Below, piece by piece: positions 54,721 to 62,999 of a stretch of DNA of 64,000 bases; the stretch's first letter is position 1; the number at the start of each line of letters is the position of its first letter. Both the position numbers and the translations under genes were made by a program. The notes beneath the pieces were generated by a model. It was not told the origin of the DNA. It saw only the letters and a program-made list of their open reading frames with translations, and did no database searches. The stretch is from NCBI RefSeq assembly GCF_001557535.2, contig NZ_CP014306.1:186001-250000 (forward strand), in the 5' to 3' direction. This stretch comes from Burkholderia sp. PAMC 26561 (GTDB lineage Bacteria > Pseudomonadota > Gammaproteobacteria > Burkholderiales > Burkholderiaceae).

Positions 54721-55638
54721 ATGACGACACCTCAAGAACTCAAGAAAATCGTTTCCGAAGGCCTGCTGTCTTTCCCGCTGACCGACTTCGATGAACAAGG
54801 TGACTTCCGCGCCGACACTTACGCCGAGCGTCTCGAATGGCTGGCGCCTTACGGCGCAACGGCGCTGTTCGCGGCCGGCGGCACGGGCGAGTTCTTTTCG
54901 CTCACGCAAACCGACTATTCGAACGTGATCCGCACGGCGACGGAAACCTGCAAGGGCAAGGTGCCGATCCTGGCCGGCGCCGGTGGCCCAACGCGCGTTG
55001 CCATTGCTTATGCGCAGGAAGCCGAGCGGCTGGGCGCGAACGGCATCTTGCTGATGCCGCATTACCTGACGGAAGCGAGCCAGGAAGGGATTGCCGCGCA
55101 CGTCGAACAGGTGTGCAAGGCGGTGAAAAACATCGGCGTGATCGTCTATAACCGCGCGAATTCCAAGCTGAACGCTGACATGCTCGAGCGTCTCGCCGAT
55201 TCCTGCCCGAATCTGATCGGCTTCAAGGATGGCGTGGGCGAGATCGAAAACATGGTGACGATCCGTCGTCGCCTGGGTGATCGCTTTTCGTATCTCGGTG
55301 GCTTGCCGACCGCCGAAGTCTATGCCGAAGCGTATAAGGCGCTGGGCGTGCCAGTGTACTCATCGGCGGTATTCAACTTCATTCCGAAGACGGCGATGGA
55401 GTTTTATCGCGCGGTGTCATCGCAGGATCATGTGAAGACCGGCCGTTTGCTCGACGAATTCTTCATGCCGTATCTCGCGATCCGCAATCGCAAGGCCGGC
55501 TATGCAGTGAGCATTGTGAAGGCGGGCGCGAAGCTGATCGGCCGTAGCGCCGGTCCGGTGCGTGCGCCGTTGACCGATCTGACCGAAGACGAAATGGCGC
55601 AGCTCGATGTGCTGATCAAGAAGCTCGGCTCGCAGTAA
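54721..55638 (+). CDS. kdgD: 5-dehydro-4-deoxyglucarate dehydratase
   Basis: KdgD, of the dihydrodipicolinate synthase superfamily, converts 5-keto-4-deoxyglucarate to 2-oxoglutarate semialdehyde with loss of water and CO2, in glucarate/galactarate catabolism. Conserved parts are [25 protein letters not shown], the Tyr of [11 protein letters not shown], and the Schiff-base lysine K169 in [12 protein letters not shown]. The length of 305 residues is typical (about 303). The upstream glucarate dehydratase, transporter and semialdehyde dehydrogenase genes that often accompany it are not here; it is followed by a terminator. Confidence 0.92.
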   Translation: MTTPQELKKIVSEGLLSFPLTDFDEQGDFRADTYAERLEWLAPYGATALFAAGGTGEFFSLTQTDYSNVIRTATETCKGKVPILAGAGGPTRVAIAYAQEAERLGANGILLMPHYLTEASQEGIAAHVEQVCKAVKNIGVIVYNRANSKLNADMLERLADSCPNLIGFKDGVGEIENMVTIRRRLGDRFSYLGGLPTAEVYAEAYKALGVPVYSSAVFNFIPKTAMEFYRAVSSQDHVKTGRLLDEFFMPYLAIRNRKAGYAVSIVKAGAKLIGRSAGPVRAPLTDLTEDEMAQLDVLIKKLGSQ

Positions 55639-55658
55639 TCGTTTCAGGGCAGGCCGAT

Positions 55659-55699
55659 AAAAAACCCGTTCCCGTAATGCAAGCCGGAACGGGTTTTGT
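55659..55699. terminator. Bidirectional terminator between kdgD and lutC
   Basis: AAAACCCGTTCC (55661-55672) and GGAACGGGTTTT (55686-55697) form a 12-bp stem between convergent genes, with A/T-rich flanks. Confidence 0.88.
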
Positions 55700-55716
55700 A
55701 CCTCTGGAACGTCGGT

Positions 55717-56304
55717 TCAAGCCGCGAGCAGGACCACCGTCAACGATCTCACGCCCTGCGCGCCGCGAATCAGCACGCCTTCAATATCGGCTGTCGCGGA
55801 TGGCCCCGTCACCAGTACTGCGTATCGTGCGTTTTTGAAGTCATCCTGTCTGTACACATCCTGCAGACCATCCACGATCCGCGCCGGATCGAGCAAGACC
55901 ACGAGATGCTGCACGAGGTAACCGATCGAATTGACGATGTACTCGTCCTCGCTGAACCACACCGAGCCAGTTTCCGCCACGCCGAAGCGCGCACGCACGA
56001 CGCCGGCATCGACATCCTGCAGCAATGCAGGCGCCATTTCGGCTGAAAGCGCACGGTTTCCATCGATACCCGCAACCGCCGATGCCACGATTGCATCAGC
56101 GCCGAAGCGCTCGGCCAGCAGCGCACGCACGGTATCGAGCGATTCGCCTTCGACTACCGTGCCGCCCATCGCGGCGAGCGCCGTACGAAAGCGTTCGAGA
56201 CGCTCGCCGGGAGGGGTATCGAAGAGGGGCACTTCGGGGCGCGGACGGCCCGCCGGTTGCGCCGCGCGGATCTTGGCCAAGAAAGCTTCACGCGTTGTCG
56301 TCAT
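55717..56304 (-). CDS. lutC: Lactate utilization protein LutC
   Basis: LutC (YkgG/LUD domain family) is one of three subunits of the LutABC L-lactate oxidising complex. The ATG at 56304 gives 195 residues; typical features are TREAFLAKIR at the start, the DALVASA-like SALAGID region, FGVAETGSVWFSEDE and VVLLDPARIVDGL. The ATG overlaps the lutB stop (ATGA), so translation is coupled. It is the last gene of the lutABC transcript. Confidence 0.9.
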   Translation of the reverse strand: MTTTREAFLAKIRAAQPAGRPRPEVPLFDTPPGERLERFRTALAAMGGTVVEGESLDTVRALLAERFGADAIVASAVAGIDGNRALSAEMAPALLQDVDAGVVRARFGVAETGSVWFSEDEYIVNSIGYLVQHLVVLLDPARIVDGLQDVYRQDDFKNARYAVLVTGPSATADIEGVLIRGAQGVRSLTVVLLAA

Positions 56305-57710
56305 TTCTGCGCTGCCTTGCGATTTTTCTTGTACCACTCATGGAAGGTTTCAGCCGGTGTTTCAGGCAAGTCACGCTGACGGCCCCAGATATTCAGCGGG
56401 TTGTACAGCACGAAGTTCGGCAAGCGTTTCAGCGCGCCGCCAAGCGACGCCACCGTGCCGCGATACAACGTCGGACTGGCAAGCAGGCGCCCCGCCATCT
56501 TCAGCACTTCGGCCTTCACGAACGGTACTTCATGATTCGCCGCGATGACCTCGCGCCACTTGTAGATCTGCTCGTGAATGTTGACTTTCGTCGGGCAGAC
56601 ATTCGTGCAACTCCCGTTCAAAGTCGATGCAAACGGCAAGCTGCTGAAACGCTTCATATCGTAGGTCGGATTGATGATGGCGCCGATCGGGCCGGAATAC
56701 GTGAAGCCGTACGACAACCCGCCGCTACGCCGGTAAACCGGGCACGTATTCATGCACGCGCCGCAGCGGATGCATTTGAGCGAGTACCAGAAATCTTCCA
56801 TCGCGAGGCGCTCGGAGCGGCCGTGATCGACGAGGATGTAATGCATCTCCGAGCCCGGACGCGGCGCGCGAAAATGCGAGGTGTATTGCGTGATCGGCGA
56901 GCCGAGCGCGCTACGCGACAACATGCGCACGAACACGCCGAGATCGGAAATCTTTGGAATCAGCTTTTCGATACCAATCGACGCAATATGCAGCGGCGGC
57001 ACATTCGCCGACAAATCCGCGTTGCCTTCGTTCGTACACACCACGACCGTACCCGTCTCGGCAACTGCGAAATTGCATCCCGTCATACCCGCCGTTTTCT
57101 CGCGCACGAAATACGGCCGCGTGTTCATGCGCTGGCTTTCGGCGAGATAGTGGATGTCGCTGTTCTTGGGATCGGTGCCGATGGTTCGTCCGAACAGCTC
57201 GGCGACGTCCGCGCGCAACTTGTGCACGGCCGGCACGACCATGTGGCTCGGATCCTGATTGTCCAGTTGCTGGATGCGTTCGCCGAGATCCGTTTCCATC
57301 ACCGTGATGCCGCGCGGTTCGATGTACTCGCGCATCTTGCATTCATCGGTGAGCATGGATTTGCTTTTCACCAGCGTGGTCAAGCCGCGCTCGGACATCA
57401 GCTTGTAGACGATCTCGTTGTGTTCCTCGGCGGTGGCCGCGTAATGCACGGTGACGCCATGCGACTCGGCTTGCGAGATGAACTGCTCGAGGTAATCGGA
57501 GAGATGGGAGAGCGTATGCTCCTTGATCCCCGATGCCAGGTCCCGCAGCGTTTCCCATTCGGGCATGCCGTGCGCTTGCGCATCGCGTTTGCTGCGCAGG
57601 TCCCAGAGGCGTTTGTCGTGGAAAGCGACGTGATCCGTTTTCGCGATAAACGCGCCCGCCGCCTTCGCGTGATCGAGCCGCTTGCTCTTTCCCTTCACGA
57701 CGTCGCTCAT
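56301..57710 (-). CDS. lutB: Lactate utilization iron-sulfur protein LutB
   Basis: LutB is the iron-sulfur subunit of the LutABC complex. An LUD domain occupies the N-terminal two thirds (GCNFAVAETGTVVVCTNEGN), and ferredoxin-type cluster motifs lie C-terminally in CIRCGACMNTCPVYRR and CTNVCPTKVNIHEQIY. The ATG at 57710 gives 469 residues (about 475 in the family); a longer frame to 57923 enters lutA. It overlaps both neighbours by 4 nt. Confidence 0.94.
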   Translation of the reverse strand: MSDVVKGKSKRLDHAKAAGAFIAKTDHVAFHDKRLWDLRSKRDAQAHGMPEWETLRDLASGIKEHTLSHLSDYLEQFISQAESHGVTVHYAATAEEHNEIVYKLMSERGLTTLVKSKSMLTDECKMREYIEPRGITVMETDLGERIQQLDNQDPSHMVVPAVHKLRADVAELFGRTIGTDPKNSDIHYLAESQRMNTRPYFVREKTAGMTGCNFAVAETGTVVVCTNEGNADLSANVPPLHIASIGIEKLIPKISDLGVFVRMLSRSALGSPITQYTSHFRAPRPGSEMHYILVDHGRSERLAMEDFWYSLKCIRCGACMNTCPVYRRSGGLSYGFTYSGPIGAIINPTYDMKRFSSLPFASTLNGSCTNVCPTKVNIHEQIYKWREVIAANHEVPFVKAEVLKMAGRLLASPTLYRGTVASLGGALKRLPNFVLYNPLNIWGRQRDLPETPAETFHEWYKKNRKAAQK

Positions 57711-58450
57711 GCGCGTGCTCCGTTCAGAACCTGTGCGATGTGGATGAATTGTGCATCGAGTTTCAGGCGCTCGGCGCAGCCTTGCTGATGCATGAGACAC
57801 GACATGTCGCCGGAGACGATGTATTGTGCGCCCGCGCCGACGTGATCGCGCACCTTGTCCTGCCCCATCCTCACCGATACCGCTTCTTCCGTCACTGAAA
57901 ACGTGCCGCCGAAACCGCAGCATTCGTCGGGCCGGGTGAGTGTGACGAATTCGATGCCCTTCACGCCTTCGAGCAACGCACGGGGTTTGGAGAAAGGCGC
58001 GCCATTGATCTCCGACGCCGAGACTTCCTTCAGGTGCCGGATCGCGCTGCAGCTATTGTGCAGTCCCACGCGATGCGGAAATTCGGCCCACGGGAATTCG
58101 CGCACCTTGAGGACATCGTGGAGAAACTCGACGAGTTCGTAGGCGCTTGCCCGGACCTTTTTCACCGATGCCGTTTGCTCGATCGCCGTCAGGTGTTCGC
58201 GCACGTGATGAATGCAGCTCGCAGAGGGTCCTACTACGTAGTCGTAGTCGGCGAAGTTGCGGGCGAAGACGCGCTCGGCGCCGGCGGCCTCCTTTTGCGC
58301 GCCGCTGTTTGCCATGGGCTGGCCGCAGCAGGTCTGCTCTTCAGGGTAGTCGACGTCTACGCCCAGGCGTTCGAGCAGCTCAAGCGTCGCGATGCCGACT
58401 TCGGGGTAGAACGCATCGATGAAACAGGGGACGAACAGGGCGACTTTCAT
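57707..58450 (-). CDS. lutA: Lactate utilization protein LutA
   Basis: LutA carries two cysteine-rich CCG domains that bind non-cubane Fe-S clusters, as in heterodisulfide reductase and glycolate oxidase subunits. The motifs are EEQTCCGQPMANSG and PDECCGFGGTFSV. The length of 247 residues fits. It is the first gene of lutABC; together the subunits oxidise L-lactate to pyruvate, so the operon supports growth on lactate. The promoter and a palindromic LldR-type operator are about 100-140 nt upstream. Confidence 0.94.
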   Translation of the reverse strand: MKVALFVPCFIDAFYPEVGIATLELLERLGVDVDYPEEQTCCGQPMANSGAQKEAAGAERVFARNFADYDYVVGPSASCIHHVREHLTAIEQTASVKKVRASAYELVEFLHDVLKVREFPWAEFPHRVGLHNSCSAIRHLKEVSASEINGAPFSKPRALLEGVKGIEFVTLTRPDECCGFGGTFSVTEEAVSVRMGQDKVRDHVGAGAQYIVSGDMSCLMHQQGCAERLKLDAQFIHIAQVLNGARA

Positions 58451-58546
58451 GGGCGGGGTTTGCGCTGGCGCTTGGGGGGTGGGGTTTTTGTTACCGCTGG
58501 GCGTTTTTTGCTTTTGCTGTTCAGTTTTTTTGCTTCTGCTGGTCAG

Positions 58547-58590
58547 CTTGGTCTGACCAAGACTTTAAAGTTTGTGTGGTTTCATGTCAA
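58547..58590 (-). promoter_or_regulatory. lutABC promoter with LldR-type operator
   Basis: On the minus strand TTGACA (58585-58590), a 17-nt spacer and TAAAGT (58562-58567) place the start near 58554. A perfect 15-bp palindrome, CTTGGTCAGACCAAG on that strand (58547-58561), covers the start site. It fits the TTGGTnnnACCAA pattern of LldR/PdhR-like FadR-subfamily regulators, so bound repressor would block transcription in the absence of lactate. Confidence 0.8.
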
Positions 58591-58627
58591 ACTGAGGTTT
58601 TACAGGGATGGGGTGGTGCGGGGTCGA

Positions 58628-59370
58628 TGCCGGGTTGTTGCTCTTCAGGTCTTCGCGCGTTACGTCTTGGCTGATTTTTTTCGCACTATTAGCCACTGTC
58701 CGTGGCGGGACTTCATTTCTTTTTCCAACGGCGAAAAAGAAACGAAGCAAAGAAAACGCCTCTCCACCGACGGCACATAAGTGTCCCGAGCGTGCACTGA
58801 CAACTGTTTGGTACTTCAGAAGAACGCTCGACGCCGGAGTTCAGAACACTTGAAACCCTCCCCCTCCGTAAACGGCAACCCACACGCTTCGCCACCAGTG
58901 TCGGAATCCGTTAATGAGGCTTCCGCGCTGCGCGCGCTGACGCCCAAATGGAGGAGTTGGCTGTACTGGTTCCGTTTTGCCCGCGCGAGCCTGAGACCAC
59001 CGGCGGCAAAGTCTCGGCAAGTTCAGGATGCTGTAGCGCCGTCATGTGCTCAACCCGTTGTTCACTTGGGCCAGGTTTCCGTATTGACTGCCACAGTTAC
59101 TGGTGGCGAAGCGTGTGGGTATCTGTTGACGGAGGGGGAGGGGTTCAAGTGTTCTGAATTCCGGCGTCGAGCGTTCTTGTGAAGTACCAAACAGTTGTCA
59201 CTGCACGCTCGGGACACTTAAGAATTAGCGGTTGAAAGGCGTTTTCTTTGCTTCGTTTCTTTTTCGCCGTTGGAAAAAGAAATGAAGTCCCGCCACGGAC
59301 AGTGGCTAATAGTGCGAAAAAAATCAGCCAAGACGGAACGCGCGAAGACCTGAAGAGCAACAACCCGGCA
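58628..59370. repeat. 743-bp imperfect inverted repeat (two 272-bp arms)
   Basis: The left arm 58628-58899 and the right arm 59099-59370 are reverse complements over 272 positions without gaps. I count about 18 mismatches, roughly 93% identity, mostly in two short islands, with a 199-nt spacer. Nothing in the spacer resembles a transposase. Outward-reading short frames in both arms encode near-identical FFFAVGKRNEVPPRTVANSA peptides, but these look like shadows of the repeat rather than genes. It separates lutA from lldR. It may be two inverted copies of a dispersed Burkholderiaceae repeat or a fold-back/MITE-like element. Confidence 0.85.
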
Positions 59371-59429
59371 CCAACCCCAACCCCTACGAACAACCGCCCA
59401 ATCCCCCACTCCAAACACCGCCCGCCCAA

Positions 59430-60215
59430 GTGCCAACGCCCCCCTTCCACCCCGTCCACTCCTACCCCCGCGTGCGCATCGCCGATGTCGTCTCCGACCA
59501 GATCCGTGCCCTGATCACAAGCGGCGCCCTCCTCCCCGGCCAGCGCCTGCCCGCCGAACGCGATCTCGCCGAACAACTGAACGTCTCACGGCCATCGCTG
59601 CGCGAAGCACTCATCCGCCTGGAATCCGATGGATTCATCCGCACCGCCGCCCGCGGCGGCTTCGAAGTGTCTGACGTTACCGCGCCCCTCGTTTCGGCGC
59701 CGCTCGCCGCGTTGCTCAGCCAGCATCCCACCGCCAGCAACGACGTGCTCGAACTTCGCCACGGACTCGAATCCCTCGCCACTGCCTATGCCGCCGAACG
59801 CGCCACCGAGGCCGACCTCGCGCGCATCGCCGAAGCGTTTCAAGCGCTGAAAACGGCGGCCATCGAACCGAAACGCACACGCATCGCCGAGCACGACGCA
59901 GCGTTTCATCTGGCCATCGCCGATGCCACCCATAACCTCGCGCTCGCCCACGTCATGCACGGCTTGCACGAACTCGTGCGCGAATCCATGCTGACGTCGC
60001 ACCGGCTGGTCGATTACGACGACCAAGTCGAAGCCGATCTCCTCGCGCAACATCAGGCGATCTTCGATGCCATCGTCGCCCGCGATCCACAACGCGCCCG
60101 CGACGCCGCCGGCGCACACCTGGACTATGTGCGCACGCTGTATCGTGACAGGCCGCTCAAGGCCGAAGCGCCTCGCCAACCCGCGAAGACCCATAACCCG
60201 GAGACCACGTCATGA
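59430..60215 (+). CDS. lldR: GntR-family regulator, FadR subfamily, probable LldR
   Basis: The winged helix is N-terminal (VVSDQIRALITSGALLPGQ, RLPAERDLAEQLNVSRPSLR, EALIRLESDGFIRTAARGG in sequence) and an FCD ligand domain follows (VLELRHGLESLATAYAAERA, AEHDAAFHLAIADATHN, LAQHQAIFDAIVARDPQRAR). The start is a GTG at 59430, giving 261 residues. It is divergent from lutABC, whose promoter carries a matching palindrome, so it is likely the lactate-responsive repressor. The ATG of galM overlaps its stop (ATGA), an odd partner for a lactate regulator. Confidence 0.85.
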   Translation: MPTPPFHPVHSYPRVRIADVVSDQIRALITSGALLPGQRLPAERDLAEQLNVSRPSLREALIRLESDGFIRTAARGGFEVSDVTAPLVSAPLAALLSQHPTASNDVLELRHGLESLATAYAAERATEADLARIAEAFQALKTAAIEPKRTRIAEHDAAFHLAIADATHNLALAHVMHGLHELVRESMLTSHRLVDYDDQVEADLLAQHQAIFDAIVARDPQRARDAAGAHLDYVRTLYRDRPLKAEAPRQPAKTHNPETTS

Positions 60216-61270
60216 ACATTTCCAGCGCCCATTGGGGCGACCTCCCGGACGGCACGCCCGTCGAACTTCATACCATCAGCCATGACAACGGCTTGCGGCT
60301 ATCCGTGACGAATCTTGGGGCGGCGCTCGTTTCGTGGTTCGCGCCGGACCGCGACGGTCGGCTCGCCGATATCCTCCTCGGCCACGACACGCCCACCGCC
60401 TACACCGAAGGCCCCGCGCACATGGGCGCGACGGTCGGGCGCTGGGCAAATCGCATCGCGGGCGCGCGTTTTTCACTCGATGGCGTCGAATACCCGCTCG
60501 AAGCAAACCAGCCGCCGAATTCGCTGCACGGCGGATCGACCGGCTTCAGCTACAAGCTCTGGCAGGCGAAACACACGGACGAATCGCTCGTGTTCCGGCT
60601 TGAATCGCCAGCGGGCGATAACGGTTTTCCCGGCGCCCTCACGGTTCAGGTGACATACGCGTTCAGCCCGGCAGGCGAGTTGACGATTGCCTACGACGCC
60701 TTCACCGATGCCCCAACGCCGCTCAATCTCACCAATCACGCGTACTTCAACTTGTCGGGCGTGCCATCGAGCATTGCCGATCACGAGATCGAGATCGCGG
60801 CGGACCACTTCTTCGCCATCGATGAAAACACGATCCCCACCACGCTCGAAAACGTCGCCGATACCCCGTTCGATTTCCGCAAGCCGGCGGCGATCGGACC
60901 GCGTATCGAGACACAGGACAACGAGCAGGTGAGGCTCGCGAATGGCGGTATCGATCATTGTTTTGTGTTGCGCTCGATTGGCGCGGTCACCGCACTGCCG
61001 GAATTGCAGCACGCGGCGAGCGTCTACCATCCGGCGAGCGGCCGTGAGCTGGCTGTATCGACGACCGAACGCGGCCTCGTGTTCTATACGAGCAATCATC
61101 TGGAAGGCGAGCCGGGCAAACAAGGTGTGATCTACAAGAAGCACGGCGCGCTGTGCCTGGAAGCGGGCGGATTCCCGAACCAGATCAACATGGAAAGTGC
61201 CGAAGACGTCGTGCTGCGCCCGAACGAGCGCTACAGGCAAGTGACGCAATACACCATGAGCGTCCGATAG
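60212..61270 (+). CDS. galM: Aldose 1-epimerase
   Basis: GalM interconverts alpha and beta anomers of galactose and other aldoses. Conserved parts are the WANRIAGARFSLDG region, NSLHGGSTGFSYKLW, the catalytic His in LTNHAYFNLSG, Asp in GGIDHCFVL, and the catalytic Glu in CLEAGGFPNQIN. The length of 352 residues fits (346 in E. coli). It is translationally coupled to the regulator upstream, with no other sugar genes nearby. Confidence 0.93.
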   Translation: MNISSAHWGDLPDGTPVELHTISHDNGLRLSVTNLGAALVSWFAPDRDGRLADILLGHDTPTAYTEGPAHMGATVGRWANRIAGARFSLDGVEYPLEANQPPNSLHGGSTGFSYKLWQAKHTDESLVFRLESPAGDNGFPGALTVQVTYAFSPAGELTIAYDAFTDAPTPLNLTNHAYFNLSGVPSSIADHEIEIAADHFFAIDENTIPTTLENVADTPFDFRKPAAIGPRIETQDNEQVRLANGGIDHCFVLRSIGAVTALPELQHAASVYHPASGRELAVSTTERGLVFYTSNHLEGEPGKQGVIYKKHGALCLEAGGFPNQINMESAEDVVLRPNERYRQVTQYTMSVR

Positions 61271-61368
61271 GAGTCCGCCTACATCCATATAGGACAGGCG
61301 CGGCTATCAGCGGATCAGCCTCTTGAGGATACTTGATTCATCAAATCAGATATCGAATGGAGGATGAC

Positions 61369-61443
61369 ATGCCCTACCTACTTGGCTGGCTGCTTGGTGT
61401 TCCGGTGATCGTGCTGGTGATCTTGTATTTGATTTTTCACTGA
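61369..61443 (+). CDS. Candidate 24-residue membrane microprotein
   Basis: A short frame codes for MPYLLGWLLGVPVIVLVILYLIFH, a single hydrophobic helix of the right length to span the membrane. A strong ribosome site, GGAGGA, lies 5 nt before the ATG, and a terminator follows 35 nt after the stop. Together these make a complete small transcription unit. I do not recognise the family. It stands alone between galM and creA. Confidence 0.6.
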   Translation: MPYLLGWLLGVPVIVLVILYLIFH

Positions 61444-61477
61444 TCTTTCATTGCACCCGTTTCATCCGGACTGAACG

Positions 61478-61509
61478 AAGGCGTCGTTACAATACGACGC
61501 CTTTTTTGT
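61478..61509 (+). terminator. Rho-independent terminator upstream of creA
   Basis: AAGGCGTCGT (61478-61487) and ACGACGCCTT (61494-61503) form a 10-bp stem with a 6-nt loop and a T-run. It ends the galM/microprotein transcript. Confidence 0.92.
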
Positions 61510-61567
61510 TTTTACACTGCCAACGGCATTGACCGCCGCATTGCCACGATAGCTTCGAAGGATTTCG

Positions 61568-62041
61568 ATGAAACGCGCCCTCCCCGTACTTGCAGCGATC
61601 GCTGCCGTCGTCGCCGTTCCCGGTCTTCATGCCGAGGAAATCGCCAGCGTGAACACGAACTTCCGGTTCACCGGTTCGGACCGCGTAACGGTCGAGGCAT
61701 ACGATGACCCCGGCGTGACAGGCGTCACCTGTTATGTGTCGCGTGCACGCACGGGTGGCGTCAAAGGCATGCTTGGAATTGCCGAAGATCCGTCCGAGGC
61801 ATCGATTGCCTGCCGTCAAGTCGGTCCGATCAAGATCGACGCGCCGCTCAAGCAGAAGGCCGACATTTTTTCCGCGAGCATGTCGTTTATCTTCAAGACC
61901 TTGCACGTGGTGCGTGTCGTCGATGCCAAACGCAACACGCTCGTCTACCTGACCTACAGCGACCGCATCGCGACCGGCAGCGCGAAGAACAGCGTGACAG
62001 CCGTCCCCATGCCAGCGGGCACGACGATTCCCGTGAAGTGA
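61568..62041 (+). CDS. creA: CreA family secreted protein
   Basis: A 157-residue protein, the same length as E. coli CreA. Residues 1-22 form a signal peptide (cleavage near LHAEE). The CreA core follows: VTVEAYDDPGVTGVTCYVSRARTGG, GIAEDPSEASIACRQVGPI and LVYLTYSDRIATGS. Two cysteines (in VTCYV and IACRQ) could form a disulfide in the periplasm. Its function is unknown despite its wide occurrence. It stands alone with its own upstream terminator. Confidence 0.92.
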   Translation: MKRALPVLAAIAAVVAVPGLHAEEIASVNTNFRFTGSDRVTVEAYDDPGVTGVTCYVSRARTGGVKGMLGIAEDPSEASIACRQVGPIKIDAPLKQKADIFSASMSFIFKTLHVVRVVDAKRNTLVYLTYSDRIATGSAKNSVTAVPMPAGTTIPVK

Positions 62042-62203
62042 TATGAAGGAGCGCACGATTGGAGGCCTTCCTCCATTTGTCTAAAGTTTGCCGTCCCGCT
62101 GCCGTTATAAAGACGAAAGGCAATCGCTCTAGCAGCGACGCCGACTGTTTACCCGCGCAAATTCCAAAATTCGATGCGCGGGACGCGCGAACCGGGACAC
62201 ACC

Positions 62204-62968
62204 ATGGGTCAGATTACCCTCTCATTCAAAGACGAAACGCTTGCCGCGCTGCGCCGCGATTTCGATACGTTCATTCGTCTCTCGCTCAAGTTCGATCCGC
62301 AGTTCGTCACGCCATCGTTCGAAGATTTCCTGCGCGCAAAACTGCTCGACAATCCCACGCCCCTCACCGAACAAGCCGTCCAGCGCATGCTGCAGAACGG
62401 CCAGTACGCATGGGCCAAGCGCGCACTGGACAAGGAATTCCCGGACGTTATCGACATGATGATGCGCCAGGCGGCGGAACACGGTTTCGGGTTCGCTGTG
62501 CGCTCGGACTGGTCAGCGGAAGATCTGGTAAAGGCGTCGCGCACATGGGCGACATCGATTGTGAACGAGGCAAAAGGCGACCCGGCGCAAATCGATGCAC
62601 TTGCCTCGCAGATCAAATCGGCGGCATCGGACATTCAGGATCTCGAGCAGAAGATGCAGACGCCCGCGTGGCGTCTTGCCGATTCATTACGTCAACGCGT
62701 GTACGAAACGAGGATCGCGACCGAACACAGCGTGGGATCGACCGCGCGCGAGAAGCTTGGCGAGTTGCGTTGCCTGTTGAGGCTCGGGATGTTTCATGGC
62801 TCCGTTTCGAAGCAGGAAGCGCAGCAAGTGCTGGAGCAGTTGCGGTCCCTGAAACCGGAGATATTTATTGAAGAGCCGTATGACGGTTTCACGCGTTTTG
62901 GCAACTGGCTGCGCGCGATCTTCACGCCGGAACGCAAGGCGCCAAAGCCATCGCGCGCCGAGCGCTGA
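62204..62968 (+). CDS. Conserved-looking hypothetical protein
   Basis: A 254-residue protein from the ATG at 62204 (an in-frame ATG at 62174 is possible). It has no signal peptide or membrane segment and no recognisable catalytic motif. The sequence is mostly helical and charged: DETLAALRRDFDTFIRLSLKF at the start, a helix-rich middle (QIKSAASDIQDLEQKMQTP), a region with LGELRCLLRLGMFHG, and a basic, proline-containing end. Codon use looks like its neighbours, so it is a real gene. I do not recognise the family. The downstream helicase gene is convergent. Confidence 0.75.
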   Translation: MGQITLSFKDETLAALRRDFDTFIRLSLKFDPQFVTPSFEDFLRAKLLDNPTPLTEQAVQRMLQNGQYAWAKRALDKEFPDVIDMMMRQAAEHGFGFAVRSDWSAEDLVKASRTWATSIVNEAKGDPAQIDALASQIKSAASDIQDLEQKMQTPAWRLADSLRQRVYETRIATEHSVGSTAREKLGELRCLLRLGMFHGSVSKQEAQQVLEQLRSLKPEIFIEEPYDGFTRFGNWLRAIFTPERKAPKPSRAER

Positions 62969-62999
62969 GCGCGCGCCGCTGAGCGCGCGCCACCGAACC

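Noticed and set aside
58565..58750. Short frame encoding an FFFAVGKRNEVPP-type peptide, with a twin at 59248-59514
   Set aside because: The two frames arise from the two arms of the inverted repeat and diverge after the repeat ends. There is no ribosome site and composition is not protein-like, so I treat them as shadows of the repeat.
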